NCBI GenBank assembly: GCA_021209875.1 | Contig: JAGYVD010000005.1 | Span: 3,634,001 to 3,698,000, forward strand | From: Rosellinia necatrix | Lineage: Eukaryota; Ascomycota; Sordariomycetes; Xylariales; Xylariaceae | Direction of reading: 5' to 3' | Length of the DNA: 64,000 nt | Shown here: one piece after another, positions 11,560 through 23,222 of the stretch | How the letters are laid out: every line of letters starts with the position of its first letter | Position numbering within the stretch: position 1 is the first letter of the stretch | Translations under genes and position numbers: made by a program | Notes under the pieces: generated by a model | Databases searched by the model: none | What the model was told of the DNA's origin: nothing | Seen by the model: the letters and a program-made list of their open reading frames with translations, nothing else

Positions 11560-13079
11560 TTATGCATGGAGGTGAGGATCAACTGCGAGATGCTCGACTG
11601 TTTCGGTCTCCCACTCCCATCCCAACATACTCCAGTTCAGCTCCTTGCGCCAGTGCAGTCCAAGGCCACGGCCGCCACCGCAGGGGCCGTTATCACACAC
11701 TGTACCGTTACCACAGGCATCGTAGCCCCGATCCTCCGAGCTCATGCCACCGGTCAGTGGCATACGGTGCCGGAAGACTATGCGGCCCATACGCGAGTGT
11801 AATATGGCCATGGCGCACATGACGCAGGGCTCATGCGTGAGGTACAACTCAAGGTCGTGGCATAGATATCCGTCAGGGCATGGGTGTTCTGCGTCAAAAA
11901 CGATTTGCTCGTCGTCCAGCAGGGGGCGGTCCTGGAAAGCCTCAAATTCCATAATCGTTGGCTTGTCCTCGGCCCTGTTCTCAGTTCTCACTAATTTTTG
12001 CGCCACCATGCTGATAGCTCGAAGGGCTGCATGTCCCATGGGATTTCCGGTGCTGCCAACCTTCTCCTGCTGATACCAACGGGCGTCTCCTGCAAGCGCA
12101 ACAATTTGGGTGGTTTCTTTGGCTTCTGTTTCAGGGCCTGAAATGTCCGAGCCTGTAGCGTCCTCAATGGTATCATTGTTCCCAAGTTCTGGAGAATCAA
12201 GGCCAGTGGGACTGTCAGGCGTGTCGTTGGGTGAGGGTTCTGCAGTGCCCTGACTACCTTGGGTCATATTCGAGTCTGAGGGTTCGGACTTAAAAGTCGT
12301 ATTCTTCGCAGGATCAAACTTTGCTGGGACAGTGCGTTTGACGATAACCGCGCCAATGGGCTCTCCCAATCCATCATCACGCGACTTCCTTGCCACCTGA
12401 TGGGCCAGAGTCATCCAAACGGAGGCGTCGCGAGAGACGACCGAAGTAGTTCGACAGATATTGCTCGGGTGAGGGCCGAGGGGATTGTTTTTTCTGTAGA
12501 CAGTCTGCCAAAATTGTTGCGACCACAAGTTGGCTTGGACTTGGGATGTTGGAGCCAGCAGAGGAACCGGGATGATGCCCAGGAAGATGTCATCTCTAAT
12601 GCCATCAACAGAGGCAAGACCTCTTAATAGTTCGTCGTAGGGGAGCTCGTCCTTCGCACCTAGCAGGATATATAGCCAATTGGATTTCCCGGTATGAATC
12701 AACCTTCCATTACCCTCATTCATGAATTGCGATTTGAGGTGAGGGGGTAGATCGACAGGCTTGGAGCACCGACGGAGGTGAGGAAGGTTCTTAGCGGCAT
12801 CATCACCGGCCAGGGCCCGGGCAATCCTAACGGGAGAGAGGAGTCAGTGTACGGCCACTAATGCACAAGGCGAGTGGGGAGACGGATTGCTCACGTCACA
12901 ATATCATTGGTATAGCGAGTGGGAGCCCGGGTAATGTAAGCGAGGCCGAGGGTAAGATTATCTCGCAGCTCGAGAGTAGTTTTAAGAGGCACTAGAGTTC
13001 CAGAATCAATATTCGCAGGAATGAGCCGCCTTGAGACGGGGTCGAGCGTCTCGACGACTTCCTTCATGGAATCGCTCAT
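11560..13079 (-). CDS. TAD3: tRNA-specific adenosine deaminase subunit Tad3 (non-catalytic)
   Basis: Partner of Tad2 in the nuclear/cytosolic heterodimer that converts A34 to inosine in tRNA anticodons. Two exons on the minus strand, 12895-13079 and 11560-12826, give 483 residues. Residues 1-130 form the Tad3-specific N-terminal region (VEEL-like TLELRDNLTLGLAYI). A Ser/Asp/Thr-rich insert (about 235-305) splits the deaminase fold. Zinc ligands are His327 and the pair in EPCVMC (Cys396, Cys399). The position of the catalytic Glu in the usual HAE signature is Ala (GHAALRAI), which marks the pseudo-catalytic Tad3 partner rather than Tad2. An in-frame Met eight codons upstream (13103) is an alternative start; I prefer MSDSMKEVV. 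The upstream DNA (13080-13550) is the likely promoter. Confidence 0.93.
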
Positions 13080-14069
13080 AGCGGATACCTGCAGCAAGCC
13101 CACAAGGCGTCAAGTCAGAGGGCGCTAGAGGAGAGAAAGTGTCGGTGACAATATGACAAGGGGTGCGAGCAACGAGGCTAGGCGGGGTGTTGTCGGGCGT
13201 CAGACGCGAATGGGGAGGAGACGTGGGCCGGTAGTGCAGTGTAGACAGTAGAACAAAAGGCAAGTATTTCCGTCAGGGTCAGGTGTGTCAAGCATGTTGC
13301 AGTGGAGGGCAGAGTGGTGGAAGGTGGATAGAAAGTGGGAGGAGAAAGAAGTGGAGGTTGAGGTCAATAGGGAGGAAACTCTGCCTACATGGAACTTGAG
13401 GAGGGGATGTTCGGTTGGCCCCGTACACGAGGGAAAGTGCGCGAGGGAAAGTGCGCGGAGCGGATAGAGGGTCGGAGGAGGTCGTGGGAGCGGAACCGCA
13501 GGCACCTGTGCCGTGATAAGCTTGAGGGATGGCCTCAACAAAGGAACCACCAGTGGTTGCTAGGGGACGGGTCGAGTGTTTCCATCGCAGTTGCTACGAC
13601 GGAGAAGCTTGTCATCGACCGAGGTTCAAAGCCAGGCGTAGTGCGTCGGCGGGTTATACGGGCGGGATTGGGGATTGGGGAGCTGCAATCAGATAGGAGC
13701 AGCGAATGCCGACAAAAGGTAGGCTAACAACAAGCAATCCCGCGCAGGCTGAGGCATCGAGGCGCGAGGTTGACGGAGTCTTTTTTTGTGTAGGACGAAA
13801 TATTGTAACTTCAGATCACTTGACAAAAGCTCTTAGAGCTTTGGTAGGTACACCTACCTACCTGAATGCATGGATGGAGGGGTATATCGATAAGGATCTC
13901 CAACAGCCTGGAGCCCTGGAGGCTGGCAAGGGATCCATGGATTCTAACACTAAGTTTCAACTAACCCAGATGCTTATCTACGGTATCGTACTCCCTCCCA
14001 CCTTCCTTACCCCACATTGTTTTGGGTTAAGAAACACGCGGTACCTGACTTGAGTGGGCAAGGAACTAC

Positions 14070-14275
14070 TAAGCTTTAGATGGGACCTAGATAGGTAGGC
14101 AGGCAGGTGTAATGTACGTGAGATATACCACGTGCGGTTCGCTACGGTAGGGATAGGACCGATGGTAATACTAGTACCCAGCTACATACATATATAGTAC
14201 CTGCCTACCTGCCTGCCTGCCTGCCTACTAAGTACTTAAGGTAAGCAAGTAAGTACTTGGAAGGGAGGACCCTTT
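14070..14275. repeat. TAGG/CCTG repeat cluster
   Basis: TAGATAGGTAGGCAGGCAGG (about 14089-14108) faces CCTGCCTACCTGCCTGCC (about 14200-14225), giving inverted copies of a TAGG/CAGG variant of the dispersed tetranucleotide. Confidence 0.75.
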
Positions 14276-14417
14276 TTAAGTCATGCCATTAATATCCGGG
14301 GCATGAATGGGTGGTTGTAATATCTTAGGATCATATAAGAATATAGCATTGTGTGATAATCCATATCTAACTGCTACTTTACTACTGTAGATACAAGTTT
14401 GATATAACTACGATCCC

Positions 14418-14992
14418 AAGAACTAGGTGGGTAGGTAGGTAGTGATGCCTTTGATACATACCTACCTACCTAGTTGGTAATTGAAGATTAATGCAAGCTA
14501 CCTACGTACGATAGCACTGTGACACAACATATGCAATAGAGCATTAAATTTCTGGATACCTAACCTAGGTCCACCTGGACAAAAGTTTGGGTTCTGGCAC
14601 ATCCTTAAGAAGGGCCTTGTGTAGATTGCACTACTTTGATAGATCTCAACTAGAGTAAGCACGTGCTTCAGTCACTATCCAATGAGGCAGACTACAGACG
14701 GCGTCGCTGCTTGCTTATGGGCCGATTGGCGATCGGTTGCTTGCTTGAAGATCTTATGCTGAGAGCCCATCTATTATGCTTGCATAAGACTACACCACAC
14801 CACTATTGAACACGCCGCCGATAAGCTGTAAACCATGCGAATGGACCACTACCTAATTTATACATATCGATATTAAGCACTATACGAAAACTGTATTGCC
14901 TAGATGGGTGTGCAAAAGGAAATGGGTGGCGACGGTTGACTACCTTAGGTAGGTTGGGCTAGGTGGTAGGTAGATAGGTAGGTAGTTTAAGC
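14418..14992. repeat. Scattered TAGG/CCTA repeats
   Basis: GGTGGGTAGGTAGGTAGTG at about 14426-14444, CCTACCTACCTAG at about 14460-14472, and GGTAGGTAGATAGGTAGGTAG at about 14965-14985. The DNA between is AT-rich and has no gene. Confidence 0.7.
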
Positions 14993-17900
14993 TAACTGCT
15001 TGGAGAGCTTAAACAGGCTCTTGTTCGGAAACTCGAAAGTTTTGACAATAAAGTTTAGCAAAGCGTACCCCTCTATGTCAAACTTGGGGCCTAGACGTGG
15101 AAAGGAGAGGCCAGATGGCATTAAAACCCATCCATAACGCCTTGGCAGAGTATACCAAGGAGCTAATGCCGCCTCACAAAGTCTAAACACCATAGTCAAT
15201 ATATCTTGGCTACATCTTTAGATTGTACAACCATTGTCAACCCTGGATTGGTATTTGATACTGGAATGAATTGCATGAGCGAATGTGTTCATCGGTATTA
15301 ATTTGAGCTTGGCCTAGCTTGGCGGGGGGGTTGGCATTCGGATCCCTATCAACCGAGACAAGAGGCAAAAAAAAAAAAAAGATGATTCGAAGGTCCAACA
15401 TGCAACGACTGAAGCTCGACTTAGGCCACCCGTGCCGAAAGCCATGCATATGCGGGTGAGGGGTAGAAGAGATCGAGGATGAAATCCCTCAAAGCTACCT
15501 ACCTATATTCGATGGAAGAGCCCCGATTCGTAGTGCTCGTCATCACTTTTCAGATAGTTATCTCATGTAGGTAGCCTCGCTGCGGCAATTAATACAAACG
15601 TAATCGTGTCTCGAATCATCCATGAGATATATCAAACCGGACTTGGCGATGCCAGCCAAAGCTTATCATTGCCCAAGGAATGGCTTGGGGTCTGATATTA
15701 TTGTCAATGTCCAACACAATGCCAAGTCCCATTCTACATGCGCTTAGCTTAGAAATCCCTCACAGAGCCTTACCGCAAATGTCAATGTTGAGCCAAGCCA
15801 CGTGTGTCGACGTTTGGCTATCGGACTGGCCTTTCGTATCCCACCACTATGATGTGGTCCCGTCACGGGTTCCGAATGGGAAGTTAGCAGTGAGGTCATA
15901 TCCCCCCAGAGACTCCACACGTCGGGCTGCGCCTGGGTTGATCGAGAAGCGAGAACACCATTGAGTGCTGGGTGCCTTGTGTTTCTATTGCGTAATTGTA
16001 AATTTGGCAGGGAGCTTTTATGTCATTGCCTCTCACTAACTACCTAGAGGCTGTCACTCTGTAAGTTAGCACTTACTGGGCGCTAGTGTACTGGGCGCCC
16101 AGATGCTGTGTGTTCGCAGATAAGGATAGAGAGACATGGCGCGAATTAGAGAATACCTAGCCTAGCTTATCGTGGAACAAATCTCTCGTATACCTATGTA
16201 TGCACTGCTGACCTCAGACCGTGACCCTGGGTGTTGGATCTGGGCGTGTGTAGTTGTTTGGAGAAGGCCGGCGGAGGCGGGGGCGGGGGAGTATCGTTGA
16301 TGACGCAGCTCCCAGCCTCACGCCTCAGCGAGTTTGGAATGCTCCATCTGTCAAATGTGAAGCCAAGACTGATTTGCGAAGCCCCTGTGCCGCCCCATCG
16401 GCCTCAACCGTACCGTCTCGGCACTGCAGCGAATTTTGCCCAGACCAGACCAGCCAAATTCTAGGTGATAGGCAAAATAAGACGCACAGGGGGGCACACA
16501 GCCAAGCCGTACATGGGGCCGAATCGTCCGAAGAGGCGTCCGAATAGGGGTCCGAAGAGAGAAGTGACCCTACGTTGCGGAGGTAAAGGAGGAGGAGTGC
16601 GGGTTTTCCGGGTGGTGGCGCATCGTGACCTGGCCCCTCAAGGCTACCGCAAGAACCATTCCTTAACCAAACGCTATTCTGAAGGGGGTGTAGAGGGCGT
16701 GGGGGACAAGGCGGCTAATAAGTAAGTAGTTACATAGTCAGTGGAAGGTGTGCCATTGATATGCATCGTGCCCTTGTAAACCACCAAAACATTAGCTGTC
16801 TCTTCTATAACCCCCGGACCGGGAATTATGTGACGCCTGCTGCGGGCTTTTCCAAAAAGCCTCATCTCACGGCCTCCTCGCCAAGTCGAGTGTCGACTAC
16901 GTGCCGCTGTCGGGCCGCATCTCTATACTTAACCAAGGTACTGTCATCTGCTACCACCCATCTTGGCCTGTCTGGTCGAACCAGATCTTGAGCCAAGAGA
17001 TCTGCAGTCGCTATTTTATATTAAATCAACACATCTCTAGCCGGTGTTGCCATCAGTGATGAGTGCTGCCCCAAGCCTTCCTGCGTTCCTCATTTACCTG
17101 CTATGATTAGACAGGGAGTCGAACGGGCACGGACAACTTCCCGTCAATTCGCAACACGATAATAAAACATCGGGCTTACCCACAACACAGACCATCAACA
17201 TTGCTGGATATTCCGGCGCAAGCAACTGGGAATCTAGGGCGAGGCCTCACTGCCTCACTGCCTCGTGCGCTCAATCCACCAACGTGATCTCACACGAAGG
17301 CTCCCACGCTTGGCGGAGTATTAATTCTGGTGTTAATCAGCCTTGGACGAGCGTGAGCCCACATACGGCAACGGAACAGCCCACCAAACAGCTGACGGAA
17401 GTCGACATCTGTTTGTAACTGGATCCGATTTGATTGTTTGCGAAACAAATGAAACCAGCAGAGTGGCCGGAGATGACGTGAATAGCATTCGACACCCACA
17501 CCGGTGCCCTCGACAGCCTACCGTGCTCGGCCGCGCCAGCATAGACCCTCGAGGCAGGACAGGACAGGGCAGAGACGAAAGCGAGGTTGCGCCAGTTAAG
17601 ACGGCCCTGTGACTCTTTCCGGTGCCCTGTTGTGCCAACTGCCACGGTCTCGTCTCGGGCCATACGTTTCGTCCCATCCCAACTTCCCGTCCGTCTATAT
17701 ATGACCCAAAATAGCCCGGAACCCTATCTAGACGGCTGCCATCAAGAGTGCAAGAGCGACTCTTCTGCATATTCGCCGTGCTTCCACTGCAGCTCGCTAC
17801 CTTCAGAGTGCCTGGGCTTCTGCAGGAGCTCGTGCAGTGCAGGGTACAAGGTAGCTCCGCTCCACCACACGGTGCCCAGGTACTTTTATCCGCCCGTATC

Positions 17901-18616
17901 CCGCTTTTAGCTACGGAGCTTCCCTGGATAGGTGGACGCCACTGCACACCCCACCCGTTGATGCAACCTCCAGCAGGTTGGGCATGTGCTATTGAGTCCG
18001 CAGTCCGTAGTCACGAAAGTCACCTACGCAGCGCAGCGTGCCCAGGTGCCAAGGAAGGCACTTGCTTGCTAGCGTTCACGCTAGCTTCCCAAACTCTGAG
18101 TGCGGCTTTGGAGTGAGACCACCCCATCATGTCGGGACCCCTGGAAATCATGACTCCTTGTCCCAAGATGGCTTCCGGCCCACTTGTACGTATTGCGCAA
18201 CCGGCTCTCCCACTTGCAGGACCTGTCAGCACTATACACCACCGCGCTGCGACTACTGCAACCGCCACAACCATCAAAGCTGGTGAGTTTATAGTTTTGC
18301 TGCTTCAACCCAGAACCTTTTTTATGCTCTTTCTGCCTTTTCCTTAGCCTCAACATCCCCCGGTCAACAATCACTATACTCCGTGCGTGCGCGACACAAA
18401 CGGGCCGTTATTCTTCCCGCCCTGTCGTTTTCCATTCCATTCTTCACACCTCAACACCTGACTCTGGCGGCCAACAACTGTAACCGTCTTTGAAATAATC
18501 ACTGCCCCCGATTATCGGCACATCACCATCTCCTGCCAATAACTGATAAGAGCTTTGCGATCACGGCAGAATTCCGCATTGCCCGCAAACAGACGCGTCT
18601 TTCGACTCTGGCCATA

Positions 18617-20872
18617 GTGGCAATGACTAATCGGCGACTTGTCGCAACTTCGAATATCGATCCATCTATACCGCGATCCCCGCTGATGCTCTCCCACCCT
18701 CATGGAGTGAACGGCCCCAAGACTACTATTACAAGAGCTGAGGATGATAGCCCATCACCGCCTACTCCGACATCTCTGAATGGCGACAGCGCCATGGCCT
18801 CGCAGTTCCCACTCTTGGATCCCACCCTATTTATGCCGCCACCTGCCCTCCCGGTTCCCAATTCCCCCTCGGCAAATCCCGCTTTTCTTGCGAACGCACT
18901 TCGCGCCATTGACAGTGACCCTAAGCATAGCACTCTTCCCGCGAGACGACCTCACTCCGTTGAGGGCTCGCCCTATACTAAGAGCATATCTTCAACTGCT
19001 CCTGTGTCGCCTAGGATGTGAGTGGTTTAACGTTGAAAGCTGGCATCAGATTCACCTAGACAGGTTACTAACTTGAATTTATATAGACCACCTATCCGAC
19101 AAAACTCGGGCTCAACGACGCCACGAGTGCGCCCGCATGCAACCACCCTCAGCATCCCAGGCATGACCCGGTCCCTCGTCTCGCCCGACGGAAGAATTGC
19201 CGACCGGGACGTCGCCGCAAAGTTAGTCATTGTCATGGTGGGCCTCCCAGCCAGAGGCAAATCCTACATCACTAAGAAGCTCCGAAGATATCTGGCTTGG
19301 CAACAACACAATACCAAGATCTTCAACGTCGGTAACCGCCGCAGGATCACAGCTAATATGCTATCCCCAACCAAGCTGAATGTAGAGAATCCCATGGACG
19401 TGCCAAGAGAAGCAGCAACCGTCCTTCTAAACGGGGTGCCATCAGCATCGGATTTTCCTGCAGCTCATCACTCACCATCGTATCAAGAAAACGCAGGGCC
19501 TGTCGACCACTCTGCTAAATTTTTCGATCCTAAAAATTCGGAAGCCTCTCAACTCCGGGAAGCGATGGCAATTGATACACTGGATGAATTGTTGGACTAT
19601 CTACTTTCTGGCGGTGGATCGGTCGGTATTCTGGATGCGACAAACAGTACGATCGAGCGCCGACAACACGTATTTGATCATATCAAGGCGCGCGAGCCAA
19701 AACTCGGGATTTTATTTATTGAGAGCGTCTGCAAGAACCCCGAGGTACGGACTTATCTGAGCCTAACTAACATTGTAGTTTACTAACGGACCATAGCTCC
19801 TCGAAGCAAACATGCGTCTAAAATTATCCGGCCCTGACTATAGGGATAAAGATCCAGTCAAGTCGTTGGCGGATTTTAAGGAGCGGGTCAAGGCGTATGA
19901 AAGTGCATATGTCCCTCTAGGTGACTATGAAGAAGATCACGGGATGCAGTACATCAAGGTAAAAGCGGTTACTTCAATAAAAGCTAGGATGGCCATTCGC
20001 TGACGACAGAGTAGATGATCGACGTTGGCAAGAAGCTTACACACTTCGGACTAGAGGGTTTCCTTAGCACAGGAATCGCGACATACCTGTCATCTTTCAA
20101 TTTGTCTCCTAGACAGATTTGGATCACACGCCACGGCCAGTCTGTCGATAATCGACTAGGCAAAATTGGAGGCAATTCAGAGTTGACAGACCGCGGCCGT
20201 CTTTACGGTGACGTGTTATACGATTTTATCACTAAGAAACGGCGACAGTGGTTGGTTGACCAAAAGAACAGAATTGCGCAGTCGTCCTTCCCCCCCCGCA
20301 GCCCGGTGATAAATCACCGCCTTACCCAGAAACCAACGAGGAACTTGACAAGAATACTTGTGTATGGACGTCTATGCTCACGCGCAGCATGCAAACTGCG
20401 CAACAATTCGAGGCCGACGAAGACTATGACGTAAAGCATTGGGAAATGCTGAATGAGCTGAATGCAGGGAAATTTGAGGGCTTGACCTATGAGGAAATTG
20501 CCCGCGACCATACCAACGAGTATGAGAAACGTCAAATGGATAAGCTTCATTATGTCTATCCTGGTGTCGGGGGGAGAAGGATATCTGCAGGTGATCAGTC
20601 GCCTTCGGGACATGGTCCGCGAGATTGAGCGAATCAAAGATCACCTAGTTATCATCGGCCATCGGTCGGTCTGCCGGGTGCTCATGGCATACTTCATGGA
20701 TCTCACCAGAGACGATATTGCGGACCTTGACATGCCTCTCGGAGTGGTCTACGCCATCGAACCCAAACCGTACGGCATCGATTTCCACGCATACAAATAC
20801 AACGAGGCCGCGGGATGGTTCGACGAAATCCCGAATTACAAGCCTCAGAAGACGGTTGACCGGCACGCCTAA
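18617..20872 (+). CDS. 6-phosphofructo-2-kinase/fructose-2,6-bisphosphatase (frame broken twice)
   Basis: Sets the level of fructose-2,6-bisphosphate, the cytosolic switch between glycolysis and gluconeogenesis. Exons: 18617-19017, 19087-19744, 19797-19958 and 20015-20872 (692 codons overall). A Pro/Ser-rich N-terminal extension of about 155 residues, as is common in fungi, precedes the kinase P-loop G186-LPARGKS. Kinase motifs include SVGILDATNST. The phosphatase half keeps the catalytic His447 (ITRHGQSVDN), the Glu of NELNAGKF and the second His of IGHRSVCR, so both activities look possible. Anomaly: the reading frame shifts at a C8 run (20290-20297; needs one more base) and shifts back at a G6 run (20569-20574; needs one fewer), so about 91 codons between them read in another frame. 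No splice sites explain this; homopolymer sequence error is the simplest reading. Confidence 0.92.
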
Positions 20873-21844
20873 TGGCACCATGTTTTGGCAGGGATTTATT
20901 TGTTTGCTTGGCTGGGCCACAAATCAGTGTATACTAGTAGAAATTGCGATTTGGCGTCAGTGCATTAAGTAAAGATACCACGGAATAAAGGAGGGGTTAG
21001 GGCTTGTGGGTTTCGGCAGGGTGGCCTATCGTATGCATGGATCGAGCAACGAGAACAGAATCGGCGGCCGCATGGCATGGGAGTTTTTGGCGTTTGGACG
21101 GGCTCGCTTGTGTTACGGCTCTGAGGATGAACATGGTCGTTCGGCCCACGACAAACCAAATATTTGGCCGGACGTTTGGACCGGTTGTAACAATTGTCAC
21201 GCCCATGATCAATGACAGGGCACTCCAGGACGGATGGGTAAGGGGCTTAAAATTTGTGCTAATATCGCAGATATTACCGCTACCTGATATCCCAAAATGC
21301 TACACACTCCTCTACTGTATCTACGTGATGACTTGCCTAACCTAGTATGGAACAAGTGCTCTTGATGATGTACGTTATCTATGTATTCGGTGCTGATGAA
21401 ATGCGTATCTGGCAAACGTCGTACCGCATGTTTGCCATTTGCACTCACACCAAGGGCCGGCATCGCGAGGCAGGCCCCGGACTGAATATAGGATCGGACC
21501 ACTATCGCTGGATCGGGGTTTACACGGCCAAATTTACCTCACCTCTTGCGGACGTGCCAAATTCCATTCGGCGCAAGCACATCATACTAACGTCGATGGA
21601 GAATTTAGAGTCTGGGTTTCTCCAGGGCTCTAGGATGATGATGATAATAAGTGTGACCATGCCCAATCACGTAACCAAGCGACTCCACATTTTGATTCAA
21701 CAGCACGTTTTCGTCTACTCCGATACAGTTCATCTTTCACAGCATCCTCCCCTTCCCCCTTCCACGGTTGATAGCAGCTCCGAGGCCGACGCTATTTCCG
21801 GCCCACTGCCTCCGAACTGAAGCATCGCCAAATCTACCTTCTAC

Positions 21845-21890
21845 AGATAATTTCTATAGATAATTTCTACAGATAATTTCTACAGATAAT
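21845..21890 (+). repeat. 13-bp tandem repeat, about 3.5 copies
   Basis: The unit AGATAATTTCTAC (one copy with T in the last position) repeats at 21845, 21858 and 21871, with a partial copy to 21890. AT-rich, intergenic, about 1 kb after the PFK-2 stop. Confidence 0.9.
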
Positions 21891-22574
21891 GTCTCGCACG
21901 GCTAATTGACCTTGCGCATGTCCTGGGCGGCGCGAGCTGGCGATAGCAAACTCGGCCGTTATGACTGCGATAGTAGCGATACCAAATGGACTTTAGAACT
22001 AGGGAGCCGGTGGCTCCGGGCAGGTAATTCATTATCCAACCCGATGTGTTGGGGTATTTAATGACGTGTTCCCTCAGCCAACGGTATAGCTGGCTGGGCC
22101 ACTCCAGTCGAGGCGTTGACTTTGGCTGGGTGTAATAGTCACGTTCGTATTGGCTATGTATGCACTACCCGTTGACCGACAAGTATACTGAAATTTCTGT
22201 GGGTGTGCGTAAGAGACCAAGGGGTAAGGGGGGCTGATATTAGATGACTTATATAAGTGAGTGCTGACCTCCGTACTATTGGTGCTCTGCACTGCGTACT
22301 ATTTAAATTGCGACTCCACGCATGCGTACGTTTCTTTACCATCAAACTCCTTATTCGAAAGCGTTGGCATCGCGTACTGCTGAACGGTTATAAAGAGACC
22401 ACATAGGTAGCTACATAGGTAGTGAGGCTTAATGTCATGAGATACGTGGGTAGAGAATGTTGGGTCATCCGACTTGATCTCGGAACGATCCCAAGTGGCA
22501 TGTGATAGTGGCACTCGTCTCGAGGAATTGGCAGCTGTCGTCATGCAGCAACCGCTCTCTAAGTTAGCTTCGTG

Positions 22575-22780
22575 TAGGCAGGCAGGTAGGGTAGGTAAGT
22601 ACTTAAGTAGATAAGTACATACCTAGGTAGTTACGGGCTTAGGTAATACGATATATGGCGCCGAGTTGAGAGGTACCACGACCTACCAGCGGTACCAAGG
22701 CAGTTACTACTGTAGGGAATGATGCTAGTTACCTACTACTTAGTAGGTATGTAAGTAGGTAGGTAACTCTACCAGGGATG
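22575..22780. repeat. TAGG/CCTA repeat cluster
   Basis: GGCAGGCAGGTAGGGTAGG at about 22577-22596, TACCTAGGTAG at about 22620-22631, and CTTAGTAGGTATGTAAGTAGGTAGG at about 22740-22764. Same dispersed family as elsewhere. Confidence 0.75.
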
Positions 22781-22977
22781 TATGTAGGGAATAATGAAAG
22801 ATCGCTGGCAATTGATTGACTGCAGGTGCCCTTATGCATGCGCAAGAACAATAGCTAGTGCTTAAGGTACAGTAATGAGAGTAATGAGCCACAGTGCCCC
22901 CCTAGTCTACCACACTCGCTTGTCATTGTGTGTCTAAGGTACCTCGATTGGACACGGTATTGTAAATATTATAGACC

Positions 22978-23063
22978 ATCCTACCGACCTACCGACCTAC
23001 CGACCTGTCGACTGATGACCACCGACCACCGACCACCGACCACGAACCACGAACCACGAACCA
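22978..23063 (+). repeat. Tandem ACCGACCT / ACCGACC / ACGAACC repeats
   Basis: Three short tandem arrays follow one another: CTACCGAC repeated three times, then CACCGAC repeated, then CACGAAC repeated three times. They sit about 160 bp upstream of the SEY1 ATG, so they are probably in its promoter or leader. Confidence 0.85.
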
Positions 23064-23222
23064 TCCTGTCCCTCCTGAATCCCATACCATACCATACCCG
23101 ACTCAGGTGCTGCGTTTGAGCTTTGCTCCTGCGATATCGATTCTGCCATGGCAATAGTTGTCCTTGCCATCCTTTAAGCTACATCGAGATCCTTTTAGAC
23201 TGCCACCGCAACCACCGGAAAA

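Larger units (their letters stand above)
13080..18616. other. 5.5-kb gene desert with TAGG repeats
   Basis: Contains the Tad3 promoter at its left end and the leader/promoter of the phosphofructokinase-2 gene at its right end. TAGG/CCTA clusters lie at about 13845-13865, 14070-14275, 14418-14490 and 14940-14992. A14 lies near 15367. Open frames at 16231-16547 and 17333-18277 are low-complexity or overlap several other frames and lack family signals. No gene is supported. Confidence 0.55.
20873..23222. other. Intergenic region with two tandem repeats and a TAGG cluster
   Basis: Lies between the tandem, plus-strand PFK-2 and SEY1 genes. It contains a 13-bp tandem repeat (21845-21890), a TAGG/CCTA cluster (about 22575-22780) and ACCGACCT/ACCGACCACC-type repeats (about 22978-23063) just before SEY1. 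The open frame at 21347-21820 lacks any recognisable domain and is not called. Confidence 0.6.

Noticed and set aside
17333..17947. Long minus-strand open frame of 204 codons
   Set aside because: It overlaps several other open frames of similar quality in GC-rich DNA, has Ser/Cys/Arg-biased random composition and matches no family I know; more likely leader or promoter DNA of PFK-2.
21347..21820. Plus-strand open frame of 157 codons
   Set aside because: No domain, poor composition, no upstream context; consistent with chance.
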